From the NCBI GenBank assembly GCA_025210395.1, contig JAOARV010000032.1, positions 1 to 64,000 on the forward strand: DNA of 64,000 bases. Direction: 5' to 3'. The translations under genes were made by a program, and so were the position numbers. A model generated the notes under the pieces. It made no database searches. It saw nothing but the letters and a program-made list of their open reading frames with translations, and was not told the origin of the DNA. Within the stretch, counting starts at the first letter, position 1. The number at the start of each line of letters is the position of its first letter. Source of the DNA: Marinisporobacter sp. GTDB taxonomy: Bacteria > Bacillota > Clostridia > Peptostreptococcales > Thermotaleaceae. Positions 46,069-55,782 of the stretch are shown one piece after another.

Positions 46069-47643
46069 ATGGAAAAAATAAGCAATCAAAAGAAAAAGTC
46101 ACTATTTGACAAATTTATTGATGGGGTAGAAAGAATAGGGAATAAATTGCCACATCCATTTTGGCTGTTTGTATCTTTATCTATTTTTGTAATGGTATTA
46201 TCTTTTGTTATGTCGAAAGCAGGTGTTGAGGTAACCTATTTAAAAGCTTCAAAAATTGCAACAGAGGCGCCAACTGAAGTAACTATAGGAGTAAATAATT
46301 TATTAAGTAAAGAAAACATTCAAGGGTTATTTACTAATTTTACAAATACTTATTCAGGTTTTGCACCTTTAGGGCTTGTAATGATTATGATGCTTGGTGT
46401 AGGAATGTTAGAGCAAACAGGGATGCTTTCTGCATTGATTAGAAAGACCATATTAGGAGCACCGGCATCCATGTTGATTCTTATTATTGCTTTAGTAGGA
46501 GTAAATGCAAACTTAGCCTCAGATGCAGGTGTCATTGTAGTACCTGCTGTAGCTGGAGCCGTCTTTAAATCATTAGGAATTAATCCGTGGATAGGAGTCA
46601 TATCAGGATATGTTGCTGCAAATGGTGGATTTAGTGCAAATGTCTTTATTGCAGGAACAGATGCCCTTTTAGCTGGTATTACTGAATCTGTAACAAAAGG
46701 GTTGGGAATTGATGCGCCTGTTCACCCAATGATGAATTATTATTTTATGGTTGCATCTTGTTTTATAATCGTTGGAGCAACGGTTTTAGTAACTAAATTT
46801 TATATTGGAAAGAAGCTTGGTGGAACAGAAATAAAGCTTGATGCTAGTCAATTAGAAGAACATAAAGTAACGGAAGAAGAGAAGAAAGGTTTAAGATATG
46901 CAGGGGTTGCAGCAATCATTTTCATAGTGGTATTATTGACTTTAACATTACCTGAAAATGCATTATTTAGAAATGCTGATGGTGGACTTCTTCCAAAATC
47001 TCCATTATTGAGTAGTATTGTAAGTATATTGTTTTTCTTTTTCTTTACTTTAGCAATGGCATATGGAAAAGGATCTGGTAGCATAAAAACTATGGATGAT
47101 GTACCAAAGTACATGAAAGAAGGGGTTTCTAACGCACTAGGGTTTATGGTTATAGCTCTTCCTGCATCAATCTTTATCAGTTTATTCAGTGCCAGTAAGA
47201 TTTCTACTGTAATAGGTGTTTTAGGTGGAGAAGTACTTAAATCCCTTAGTATTTCAGGATATCCTTTATTAGTGGGATTCGTTCTAATTTGTACATGTAT
47301 GAATTTGTGTATTACTAGTGGTTCAGCAAAGTGGCTGATTATATCACCAGTCTTTGTCCCAATGTTTTCTATGTTAGGATTTTCTCCTGCATTAACCCAA
47401 GCAACCTATAGAATTGCAGATACTTGTACAAATATTATTTCTCCTATAGATTATTATGTACCCGTTATTATGGGACTACTAGCTATGTATAATACAGATC
47501 CTAATAGAAAGGTAGGTCTAGGAACAGTTATATCCCTTTGCTTACCATATAGTATTGCTTATATGATTGGATTATTAGGATTATTATTTGTTTGGTATAT
47601 GTTAGGGTTAGACCTTGGTCCAGGAGTATCTATGTTTATGTAG
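46069..47643 (+). CDS. AbgT-family p-aminobenzoyl-glutamate transporter (copy 1)
   Basis: A 524-aa secondary transporter with about 12 helices. IGNKLPHPFWLF (N-terminus), NANLASDAGVIVVPAVAG, ANGGFSANVFIAGTDALLAG, GSAKWLIISPVFVPMF and ISPIDYYVPVIMGL are AbgT signatures. AbgT imports p-aminobenzoyl-glutamate; some relatives export sulfonamides. Tight linkage to the hydrolase favours import of the hydrolase substrate. Confidence 0.88.
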   Translation: MEKISNQKKKSLFDKFIDGVERIGNKLPHPFWLFVSLSIFVMVLSFVMSKAGVEVTYLKASKIATEAPTEVTIGVNNLLSKENIQGLFTNFTNTYSGFAPLGLVMIMMLGVGMLEQTGMLSALIRKTILGAPASMLILIIALVGVNANLASDAGVIVVPAVAGAVFKSLGINPWIGVISGYVAANGGFSANVFIAGTDALLAGITESVTKGLGIDAPVHPMMNYYFMVASCFIIVGATVLVTKFYIGKKLGGTEIKLDASQLEEHKVTEEEKKGLRYAGVAAIIFIVVLLTLTLPENALFRNADGGLLPKSPLLSSIVSILFFFFFTLAMAYGKGSGSIKTMDDVPKYMKEGVSNALGFMVIALPASIFISLFSASKISTVIGVLGGEVLKSLSISGYPLLVGFVLICTCMNLCITSGSAKWLIISPVFVPMFSMLGFSPALTQATYRIADTCTNIISPIDYYVPVIMGLLAMYNTDPNRKVGLGTVISLCLPYSIAYMIGLLGLLFVWYMLGLDLGPGVSMFM

Positions 47644-47683
47644 TAAAATGAAAATAGATCTATCGAGTTGCTAGTATATTTAT

Positions 47684-47750
47684 GACACACTTAAGCTTTA
47701 AAACAGGAAATGAATTCTTGTTTAAAAAGTATAAGTGTGTCGATTTTTTT
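47684..47750 (+). terminator. Terminator of the AbgA-AbgT operon
   Basis: GACACACTTA (47684-47693) pairs with TAAGTGTGTC (47732-47741), with an inner imperfect stem, followed by seven T. Confidence 0.75.
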
Positions 47751-47927
47751 GTATTTAAGTAAGTTTTATAAATATTGTCAATTTATTTTGTGAGCTAGTG
47801 TATAGAATATTATTTTTAAAAGTATTGATCTAGAGCCATTTTAAATAATTAAATTGTATAATTTTATTGATAGATTTTTATCTGTTTTAAATCACAAATT
47901 TTGACGTTGAATCATTATTTTTAAATA

Positions 47928-48599
47928 TCAGGGGGTATGCAATATACCTAGAGGTGTCTTATAGCATTGAATGAAAAGGCGAACATACTCATTGTATCTA
48001 TTTTCAATATCAAGCAGCCCTTCATCATCAGTGGTGGTGAGAGCTTTTTTTATAAGGGTATAAAAAATACTTTCCATAAGCTCTAATATTTTATCCCTAC
48101 TTTTAGCTTTAATATGTCCATGAGAAATACATAGCTCTAAAGTAGGTATAGATGTAATATTTCCTCTTTTTATCATTGGAAAGGAAGTATGTTCTCGTAT
48201 ATGACCATCAGGATAAATTTGATAATAAATTTTTAAGACCTCTTCAAGTATGATTTCATCGTTTCCTAAGAGTAATATTTGGAATTGTTGTGGATACTTA
48301 ATAACATATTTAATTAAGATCTTAAATGTTTTAACAAATAAATCGATACTATTTACATAGTTTTGTTCAATATACCAAAGTTCTTTAAAAAATTCACTTA
48401 AATATTTAAGGGCTACGAAGGTCAATAAATTATCAAAGTTAGAGAAATAATAATAAATTGTAGAGCTATTATAATTTGTTTTAGCAGCTAAATTTCGAAC
48501 TGTTAGAGCTTCAAAATTTTCTTCTTGAGCCATTTGAAAAGCAGTATCAATGAATTGTCGCATCATAGTAATGCGCTTTATGTTATGTTTTTCAGTCAA
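47928..48599 (-). CDS. TetR/AcrR-family transcriptional regulator
   Basis: About 223 aa. The N-terminal helix-turn-helix is at about 20-60 (MAQEENFEALTVRNLAAKTN then STIYYYFSN). The C-terminal ligand domain is unassigned. AGGTGA lies five bases before a TTG at 48599; a GTG at 48608 overlaps the ribosome binding site. It is divergent from the second AbgT gene with a 129-bp shared region, so it probably represses that gene and may control the neighbouring AbgA-AbgT operon. Confidence 0.85.
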   Translation of the reverse strand: MTEKHNIKRITMMRQFIDTAFQMAQEENFEALTVRNLAAKTNYNSSTIYYYFSNFDNLLTFVALKYLSEFFKELWYIEQNYVNSIDLFVKTFKILIKYVIKYPQQFQILLLGNDEIILEEVLKIYYQIYPDGHIREHTSFPMIKRGNITSIPTLELCISHGHIKAKSRDKILELMESIFYTLIKKALTTTDDEGLLDIENRYNEYVRLFIQCYKTPLGILHTP

Positions 48600-48728
48600 T
48601 TGTATCACCTCTGCTAATTTATTTGAGTAATTTTATTATATTACATATTGTGTTATTATTCTATATAGGGAGTATTTATATAGAAGGATAGAAATGATGA
48701 ATAACCGTATTTTAAGAGGAGGCTATAA

Positions 48729-50234
48729 ATGAGAGATAGTAAAATTGATTATAAAAGTCTAACAAAAAAATTGGAAGCGTTGGCGAATAAAATACCGCAT
48801 CCTTTTTGGTCATTCACCATATTGATCCTCATAACCATTCTATTGTCTTTTATAGTATCTGGTAAGGAGAGCTATTTTGTTAATGATTCAGTTGTTACAA
48901 GGCTGCAAATTAATAATTTAGCTAATATAGAATATTTCATTAGCTTGATTGGAGATATGGATGAAGTATTTTTGTATTTTAAGCCCCTATCTGTTGTTAT
49001 ATTAATTTTTATGGGAATCAGTGTTTTTCAGGGATCTGGAGCTATTTCGGCTATTATAAGAGGTGTATCAACTAAAATCCCAATTAGAATGATGATCTTT
49101 TTTATAGCATTCATAGGAGTAAATAGCAATATTGTATCTGATGTGGGAGTTATAGTAATTCCTACATTATTTGCGGCACTTTTTCAGTCATTAAATTTTA
49201 ATCCTTGGATTGGAATTATTGTAGGCTATGCATCTGTCAATGGGGGATTTACTTTAAATATGTTTATCGCAGGAACAGATATTATACTTTCTGAAATCAC
49301 CAATACAGTCCTTTTAGGATTAGGAATGAATGCTACGATTAATCCATTTAGCAATTGGTATTTTATGTTTGTAGGTTGTTTGGTTATTATCCTTGTAACT
49401 ATGTTGATTACAGAAAAATATACTAAAAAAATTTTGAAAGCTCCAGAGCATCTTTATAATATGGATTATTATAATAGGAATCGGTTGAGTAATAGGGAAA
49501 AAAAGGGCTTGAAATATTTAGTGTATGCTAATTTTTTATACTTTATAGTGCTTTTAGTGATGATTAAATATTACAATGCAAGCCAAGGTATATCAGGATT
49601 GAATATTAGATTTATCTTTTCAAATATTGTAGGGATTATTTTCTTTTATTTTACTATTACAGGATTAGTGTTTGGGATGACATCGGGTACGATAAAAAAA
49701 ATAGATAGAATTCCAGAACTATTTGCCAGTGGAATTACTGGAGCAAAGATTTTTATTGTGACGGCGTTGCCAGCTGCACTTTTTGTAAAAGTTTTGAGGG
49801 ATAGCAATTTAGATTCATGGATGGGAATTCTTGTATCAGACTTGCTATTGAAAATTCATATGCCTCCCATCATTATTTTAATATTTTTTATGGTTATTGT
49901 GTCACTCTTGAATCTAGTAATCTCTAGCTCTTCTGTTAAATGGTTATTTATTGCACCCATAGCTATACCTATATTTAATACAATGAATATTTCCCCTCGA
50001 ATTGTTCAACTAGCCTATAGAATAGGAGATACGGTTACCAATTGTATTTCACCAACGGATTATTATTTGCCTATTATGATTAGTCTATTAGAAATGTATA
50101 ATACAGACAATAAAATAAAAGTGGGTGTTGGAACAATTATTTCTTTATGCATTCCTTATACAATTGCTTATTTTGTAGGATTAGCTATGCTATTTGTAAT
50201 ATGGTACCTATTGGCAATACCCGTTGGATTTTAA
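48729..50234 (+). CDS. AbgT-family transporter (copy 2)
   Basis: A 501-aa paralogue of the protein at 46069: IPHPFWSF, NSNIVSDVGVIVIPTLFA, VNGGFTLNMFIAGTDIIL, SSSVKWLFIAPIAIPIF and ISPTDYYLPIMISL align with the same signatures. No hydrolase gene follows. Divergent TetR control suggests inducible expression, consistent with either uptake or drug-type export. Confidence 0.85.
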   Translation: MRDSKIDYKSLTKKLEALANKIPHPFWSFTILILITILLSFIVSGKESYFVNDSVVTRLQINNLANIEYFISLIGDMDEVFLYFKPLSVVILIFMGISVFQGSGAISAIIRGVSTKIPIRMMIFFIAFIGVNSNIVSDVGVIVIPTLFAALFQSLNFNPWIGIIVGYASVNGGFTLNMFIAGTDIILSEITNTVLLGLGMNATINPFSNWYFMFVGCLVIILVTMLITEKYTKKILKAPEHLYNMDYYNRNRLSNREKKGLKYLVYANFLYFIVLLVMIKYYNASQGISGLNIRFIFSNIVGIIFFYFTITGLVFGMTSGTIKKIDRIPELFASGITGAKIFIVTALPAALFVKVLRDSNLDSWMGILVSDLLLKIHMPPIIILIFFMVIVSLLNLVISSSSVKWLFIAPIAIPIFNTMNISPRIVQLAYRIGDTVTNCISPTDYYLPIMISLLEMYNTDNKIKVGVGTIISLCIPYTIAYFVGLAMLFVIWYLLAIPVGF

Positions 50235-50351
50235 GAGGATAGAAAGTTATAAGGTATCCAAAAGTATTGAAAAAATCAATAAAAATAGGCATAGATTTTA
50301 TGCGGAAATTATGATAATATGTGCTAAAAGACATAATAAAGAAGGGATCGT

Positions 50352-51224
50352 ATGAAAAATGAAAGAGGTAAAGCGTTAATATTTTTAATAATAGCTTCTG
50401 TACTTTGGAGTACAGGAGGGATATTGATAAAATTGGTGGATTGGAATCCTATAGCTATTGCAGGGGTAAGAAGTGGTATTGCTGCTTTAGTCATGTATTT
50501 GTATATTCGTGGGAATAAAAAGAATAGAAAACAAAAGAACTTATTTAAGTTGAATAAACTAAAAGTAATAGGAGCCTGTATGTATGCTAGTATGGCTATT
50601 CTTTTTATAATAGCAACCAAATTAACTACGGCGGCAAATGCAATATTACTTCAGTATACTGCACCCATATGGGTCGCTATTTTATCTGGATGGATTTTGA
50701 AGGAAAAGGTAAAATCAATTGATTGGGTAGCAATCTTTTTTGTAATGGTGGGAATGATTATGTTTTTCATTGGAGATTTAGAGAGAGGAGAAATGATTGG
50801 TAATTTGGTAGCGTTAGCATGCGGAATTGCTTTTTCAGGACAAGTGATTATGCTTAAGCTACAAGAAGAAGGAACAGCTAGTGAAATGATTTTTTGGGGA
50901 AATTGCATAACATTAATTGCTAGTATTCCTTTTATTTTAAAATCTATTCCTAGTATGCAAAGTATAGTAGGGCTTGTTTTGTTAGGTGTATTTCAGTTGG
51001 GTATTTCATTTATATTTTATTCTGAAGCGGTACCTAGAGTGTCAGCTATTGAAGCAATTCTTATTCCGATTATAGAACCACTTCTTAATCCAGTATGGGT
51101 TTTTGTATTTATTGGAGAACAACCAGGAAAATGGGCGTTCATTGGAGGGATTATTGTAGTTGCATCCGTTGTAGGTAGGTCGATTGTAATCAATAGAAAA
51201 AATAGAAAAATGGATATGAGTTAG
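50352..51224 (+). CDS. EamA/DMT-superfamily transporter
   Basis: A 290-aa protein with ten helices in two EamA repeats (about 5-135 and 145-280). VLWSTGGILIKLV opens the first repeat and YTAPIWVAILSGWILKEKV ends it; the second ends in PLLNPVWVFVFIGEQPGKWAFIGG. Family members export amino acids or metabolites; substrate unknown. Start supported by GAAGGGA. Confidence 0.85.
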   Translation: MKNERGKALIFLIIASVLWSTGGILIKLVDWNPIAIAGVRSGIAALVMYLYIRGNKKNRKQKNLFKLNKLKVIGACMYASMAILFIIATKLTTAANAILLQYTAPIWVAILSGWILKEKVKSIDWVAIFFVMVGMIMFFIGDLERGEMIGNLVALACGIAFSGQVIMLKLQEEGTASEMIFWGNCITLIASIPFILKSIPSMQSIVGLVLLGVFQLGISFIFYSEAVPRVSAIEAILIPIIEPLLNPVWVFVFIGEQPGKWAFIGGIIVVASVVGRSIVINRKNRKMDMS

Positions 51225-51297
51225 GTTTGATGATAGGGACGAGAAAATATGGGAAGATTAGAAGAGAAAAATAAGTTGAAATGATATATAATAAATT

Positions 51298-51329
51298 ACA
51301 TCTGACTAGATTGAGGTTGGATGTTTTTT
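51298..51329 (+). repeat. ACATCTGACT terminator repeat, copy 3
   Basis: ACATCTGACT (51298-51307), then AGGTTGGATGT and TTTTTT. It terminates the DMT gene. Very close to copy 1 in the 3' arm as well. Confidence 0.6.
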
Positions 51330-51400
51330 ATTGTACGATTAAAACTTAGTTTAAAAATGATTGAAAAATTAATGATAGAAATCAATAGGAGCGCAATAAA

Positions 51401-52738
51401 ATGAAAATAGAAATTCCTAAAAAAGTACAGCGTATATTAGATGTTTTAAATAAACATGGATATGAAGGATATATTGTAGGTGGATGTGTGAGAGATAGTA
51501 TTTTAGGGAGAATTCCTAATGATTGGGATCTATGTACGAGCTGTATTCCAGAAAAAATGCTAGAAATATTTAATTCCTTTAAAGTTATTCCTACAGGATT
51601 AAAACATGGTACGGTAACTATCGTTATAGAGGATGAATCCTTTGAAGTGACTACTTATAGAATAGAGGAAGATTATATTGATGGCAGGCATCCTGAAAAA
51701 GTTTCATTTGCAAATAATTTAAGAGAAGATTTGAAAAGAAGAGATTTTACTATCAATGCCATGGCATATGGTAGAGAAGAAGGATTAATTGATTATTACG
51801 GTGGAATGGAAGATATAATAAATAAAAAAATTAGATGCGTAGGAAAGCCTTTAGAAAGATTGAGTGAAGATTATTTGAGAATGTTAAGAGGGGTAAGGTT
51901 TTGTTCACAGATTGGATATACTCTTGAAACAGACACCTTTGAGGCTATAAGACAATTATCTAAAAATATTGTAAATATTAGTAAAGAAAGAATAAGAGAA
52001 GAACTGAATAAGATGCTATTAGTCAATAAGCCTTCTAATGGATTTAGATTATTATATAAAAGTGGATTATTACAATATATATTACCAGAGTTAGAAGCAT
52101 GTATAAAATTTGAACAAAGAAATCCTCACCATGATCAAGATGTATTTGATCATATGATGAGTGTATTAGACCATACAGAAAAAGATTTGGTAGTAAGGCT
52201 AGGGGCATTATTGCATGATATAGGGAAGCCCTCATGTTTTTCTTTAGATGAAAACAATATTGGTCATTTTTATCATCATCATATGAAAGGTATGGATCTA
52301 GCTGAGAATATACTAAAAAGACTTAAATATGATAATAAAACGATTGAACTTGTGAAAATTTTAGTAAAAGAGCATATGTGCAGGTATGATAAGGTGACTC
52401 CTAAAATGTTAAAAAGGCTAATCAATAGAGTGGGAATAGACAACATAGAAAGATTATTTCAATTACAAACTGCTGATATATTGGGAAGTAAAGGACCTCA
52501 TGTGTTTGATGATATTGAAAAGATGAGGGAATTATATAAAGAGATTATGGAAAAGGAGCAACCTTTAAGCGTAAAGGATTTGGTCATTAATGGACGGGAT
52601 TTAATGGATTTAGGTATAGCATCAGGAAAGGAAATGGGTAAAATACTCAATAGCTTATTAGACAAAGTTTTAGATGATCCACAATTGAATACAAAAGAGA
52701 GATTGATTGAGGAAGTGAAAGCTATGTCTTTGAAATGA
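51401..52738 (+). CDS. cca: CCA tRNA nucleotidyltransferase with HD domain
   Basis: A 445-aa class II enzyme that adds or repairs the tRNA 3' CCA. GGCVRD at 27-32 and DWD at 41-43 are the nucleotidyltransferase motifs; RRDFTINAM (113-121) and EDYLRMLRGVRFCSQIG follow. An HD phosphohydrolase domain (HDIGKP, 272-277) is fused C-terminally. It could instead be a poly(A) polymerase or A-adding enzyme, as the group is hard to separate by eye. Confidence 0.9.
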   Translation: MKIEIPKKVQRILDVLNKHGYEGYIVGGCVRDSILGRIPNDWDLCTSCIPEKMLEIFNSFKVIPTGLKHGTVTIVIEDESFEVTTYRIEEDYIDGRHPEKVSFANNLREDLKRRDFTINAMAYGREEGLIDYYGGMEDIINKKIRCVGKPLERLSEDYLRMLRGVRFCSQIGYTLETDTFEAIRQLSKNIVNISKERIREELNKMLLVNKPSNGFRLLYKSGLLQYILPELEACIKFEQRNPHHDQDVFDHMMSVLDHTEKDLVVRLGALLHDIGKPSCFSLDENNIGHFYHHHMKGMDLAENILKRLKYDNKTIELVKILVKEHMCRYDKVTPKMLKRLINRVGIDNIERLFQLQTADILGSKGPHVFDDIEKMRELYKEIMEKEQPLSVKDLVINGRDLMDLGIASGKEMGKILNSLLDKVLDDPQLNTKERLIEEVKAMSLK

Positions 52739-52908
52739 TTTTAACTATAATTTAAATTTAATTCTTGGAATGGAGTAATTTATTCTTCGTGTTGGATTAG
52801 AATGTTTAGAAAGTGGCTGGTTATATTGAAAGCTTTACAAGGAAGTAAGATATTGATTATAATAAATAAAGAAAGTTTTGTATGAAATAAAAAATGATTG
52901 TATATAAT

Positions 52909-52937
52909 ATGGAGCAAGTTACTTGCTCCATATTTTT
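52909..52937 (+). terminator. Terminator of cca
   Basis: ATGGAGCAAGT (52909-52919) pairs with ACTTGCTCCAT (52921-52931), followed by ATTTTT. The stem may extend the loop by fraying at its tip. Confidence 0.7.
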
Positions 52938-52972
52938 ACGAAGAATAAAGGTATTTGAATTGGAGTGTTAGG

Positions 52973-55297
52973 ATGAGTAAATCGCTGTTTATAACAGAAA
53001 AACCAAGTGTTGCTTTAGAATTTGCAAAGGTACTAAATATAAAAGGGACAAAGAGTAATGGCTTTATAGAATCAGAAAAGGCAGTAATTACCTGGTGTGT
53101 TGGTCATTTAGTGAATATGAGTTATCCTGAAAAGTATGATGAGAAGCTTAAAAAATGGAGATTAGAAGATTTGCCTTTTTTACCAAAGGAATATAAATAT
53201 GAAGTCATAAAAAGTGCAAAAAAACAATTTGATATTGTAAAAAGACAGATGAAAAGAAAAGATGTATCTACCATCTATGTATGTACAGACTCTGGGCGAG
53301 AAGGGGAGTATATTTATAGATTGGTAGATGAAATGGTTGGTGTGAAGAATAAAGTAAAAAGAAGAGTATGGATTGATTCTCAAACGGAAGAGGAAATCAG
53401 AAAAGGTGTAAAAAATGCAAAACCCTTATCTGAATATGATAAATTATCAGCTGCGGCTTATTTAAGGGCAAAAGAAGATTATCTTATGGGGATCAATTTT
53501 TCAAGGTTATTGACATTAAGTTATAGTAGGAAAATCAGTCAGAAGCTAGGAAAAAAATATGTAGTCATTGCTGTAGGAAGAGTTATGACTTGTGTACTTG
53601 GTATGATCGTACAAAGAGAGCGAGAAATTAGAGATTTTATCAAGACGCCTTATTATAAAGTTTTATCAAAATTTCAATTTAAGGATGCTCTTGATTATGA
53701 TGGAGAATGGAAAGCAGTAGAAGGCTCTCATTTTTATCTATCCAATTTGTTATTTAAAGATATTGGTTTTAGAGAAAAAGAAAAAGCACAAAAATTTATT
53801 AAAGAGCTAAAAATAAATAGTGAGATGATGGCAACTATTGAGGACGTAAAAAGAAAAAAGGAAAAGAAAAATCCACCATTATTATACAATTTAGCAGAGC
53901 TCCAAAATGAATGTTCTAAAAAACTTAAATTAAGTCCAGATGAAACACTAGAGATCGTACAAGGATTATATGAAAAGAAAATGCTCACTTATCCAAGGAC
54001 AGATGCAAGGGTTTTATCAAAAGCGGTAGCAAAAGAAATTCACAAAAATATAAAAGGGCTTCTAAACATGCAGAAGGTATGTAAGTTAGATAGCAAAGAC
54101 CAAGAAATAGATGGTTTTGTCAAAAAAATAATGGATGAAAATCTTTATAAAAACTTAGAAAAGACGAAATATGTAAATGATAAGGCCATCACCGATCACT
54201 ATGCCATTATTCCTACAGGACAAGGGATGACTAATTTTAATAGATTATCAGATTACGCAAAAAGGATTTATATCCTAGTAGTAAGGCGTTTTTTAGCAAT
54301 TTTCTATCCTCAAGCAGTATTTAGTAAATTATCTATTACTACAAAAGTACAATCGGAACGTTTTTTTACTTCTTCAAAGGTTTGTATAGAGGAAGGTTAT
54401 TTAAAAATATTAAATGATGGGAAAAAGGGAAAAGGTGAAAAAGCTGAAAATATAGAAACCCTCAAAAAATTAAAAAAGGGTCAAGAAGTAAAGATTCTTG
54501 ATTTTTTAATCAAAGAAGGAGAAACAACTCCGCCCAAAAGGTATAATTCTGGTTCTATGATTTTAGCTATGGAAAATGCAGGAAAGATCATTGAAGATGA
54601 AGAGTTAAGAGAACAAATCAAGGGAAGTGGTATAGGTACAAGTGCCACAAGGGCTGAAATTCTTAAAAAACTTCAAAAAATTGGATATGTAAAATTAAAT
54701 AAAAAGACACAAATATTAACACCAGCATTAATGGGAGAAATGATTTATGATGTAGTAAATGGATCCATTCGATCACTTCTTAATCCAGCCCTTACTGCAA
54801 GCTGGGAAAAGGGCTTGATGATGGTTGCTAATGGAGAAATCAATACAGATGAATATATGGAAAAATTAGAAGCTTATATAAGAAAAAATACACAAAAAGT
54901 ATTGAGCTTAAATGATTATGGAAACAGATCAAATACTTTTGTTACGATTCCAAGCAGTGAAAGTGATGTAGAATATACGCCTAGCAAAAGAAAAAATAGC
55001 TTAGGCTCTTGTATAGCTTGTAAAGACGGACAAATTCTAGAAAATACAAAAGCTTTTTATTGTAGCAATTGGAAAAATGGATGTAAATTTACTGTCTGGA
55101 AAAATAGCCTTGATTTATATAGTCAAAAATTAACAGCTACAATGATTAAGGAGCTCTTAGAAAAGGGAAGTATAAAGGATCTAGATATGTTTTTACCTCA
55201 AACTCATGAAAAGTGTAAAGCATCTCTTGAATTTAGAAAAGATAAAACAGGTGCTTTAGAATTAAAAAATGTGACAAGGGTGCATGAGAAAAAATAA
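52973..55297 (+). CDS. topB: DNA topoisomerase III
   Basis: A 774-aa type IA topoisomerase. The Toprim domain has the acidic DSGREGE motif at 106-112; the catalytic tyrosine is Tyr340 in MLTYPRTDAR. A C-terminal zinc-ribbon-like segment (CIACKDG...FYCSNWKNGCKF, about 680-710) is retained. The ATG at 52973 has TTGGAG eight bases upstream; an in-frame start six codons earlier has none. Relaxes negative supercoils and decatenates intermediates. Confidence 0.93.
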   Translation: MSKSLFITEKPSVALEFAKVLNIKGTKSNGFIESEKAVITWCVGHLVNMSYPEKYDEKLKKWRLEDLPFLPKEYKYEVIKSAKKQFDIVKRQMKRKDVSTIYVCTDSGREGEYIYRLVDEMVGVKNKVKRRVWIDSQTEEEIRKGVKNAKPLSEYDKLSAAAYLRAKEDYLMGINFSRLLTLSYSRKISQKLGKKYVVIAVGRVMTCVLGMIVQREREIRDFIKTPYYKVLSKFQFKDALDYDGEWKAVEGSHFYLSNLLFKDIGFREKEKAQKFIKELKINSEMMATIEDVKRKKEKKNPPLLYNLAELQNECSKKLKLSPDETLEIVQGLYEKKMLTYPRTDARVLSKAVAKEIHKNIKGLLNMQKVCKLDSKDQEIDGFVKKIMDENLYKNLEKTKYVNDKAITDHYAIIPTGQGMTNFNRLSDYAKRIYILVVRRFLAIFYPQAVFSKLSITTKVQSERFFTSSKVCIEEGYLKILNDGKKGKGEKAENIETLKKLKKGQEVKILDFLIKEGETTPPKRYNSGSMILAMENAGKIIEDEELREQIKGSGIGTSATRAEILKKLQKIGYVKLNKKTQILTPALMGEMIYDVVNGSIRSLLNPALTASWEKGLMMVANGEINTDEYMEKLEAYIRKNTQKVLSLNDYGNRSNTFVTIPSSESDVEYTPSKRKNSLGSCIACKDGQILENTKAFYCSNWKNGCKFTVWKNSLDLYSQKLTATMIKELLEKGSIKDLDMFLPQTHEKCKASLEFRKDKTGALELKNVTRVHEKK

Positions 55298-55323
55298 AAA
55301 TTGAATTCATAAAAAAACAGTTT

Positions 55324-55362
55324 AAAGAGTAAAAATGAAAAAAACATTTTTGCTCTTTTTTT
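55324..55362 (+). terminator. Terminator of topB
   Basis: AAAGAGTAAAAATG pairs with CATTTTTGCTCTTT (one mismatch), followed by TTTT. Confidence 0.75.
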
Positions 55363-55782
55363 GTTGGATTCAGATTGTTAATCATTTATAGTAGTAATCA
55401 GTAAAAAAATGTTTGTTGAATTGCTATAGTAAGAATTTTCTCGCAAAGGTTCGAGGTGTTGTTTTTGAACGCACAACCTTGAAAAAAAAGGTAAAATAGT
55501 TATAAAATAGGGGAATTATCCATATACTTATGGTAAAGGGGGAGAATTATAGGGGATTTAGGTAAGTGATAATCAAAAATTTTTCTAGATTAAAGCGAAA
55601 AAGTGTGATATAATAAATAAAAATTTATGCAATATTCTAATTTTTTTTAAAAAGTCCAATAGGTCATCTAAAATCTTACAAGAATATATTTTTATGACAT
55701 AATTGGCAAGTAAGATATGCATAAAAGCAATTTGCTTTCATATCAAAAATGATGAAAGTAATATTAAGAGGGGAGGAAAATT
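55363..55782 (+). other. Long leader region of the NSS transporter
   Basis: No coding potential. A -10 like TATAAT occurs near 55609. A strong hairpin at 55714-55744 (GATATG/CATATC and AAAGCAA/TTGCTTT) lies just upstream of the start region without a T-run, so it could be an operator or an RNA structure. A further fold near 55445-55485 (AAGGTT/AACCTT) is possible. No known riboswitch consensus recognised. Confidence 0.35.

Noticed and set aside
55703-55720. Possible sigma-54 promoter TTGGCAAGTAAGATATGC before the NSS gene
   Set aside because: GG and GC elements are 12 nt apart, not 10.
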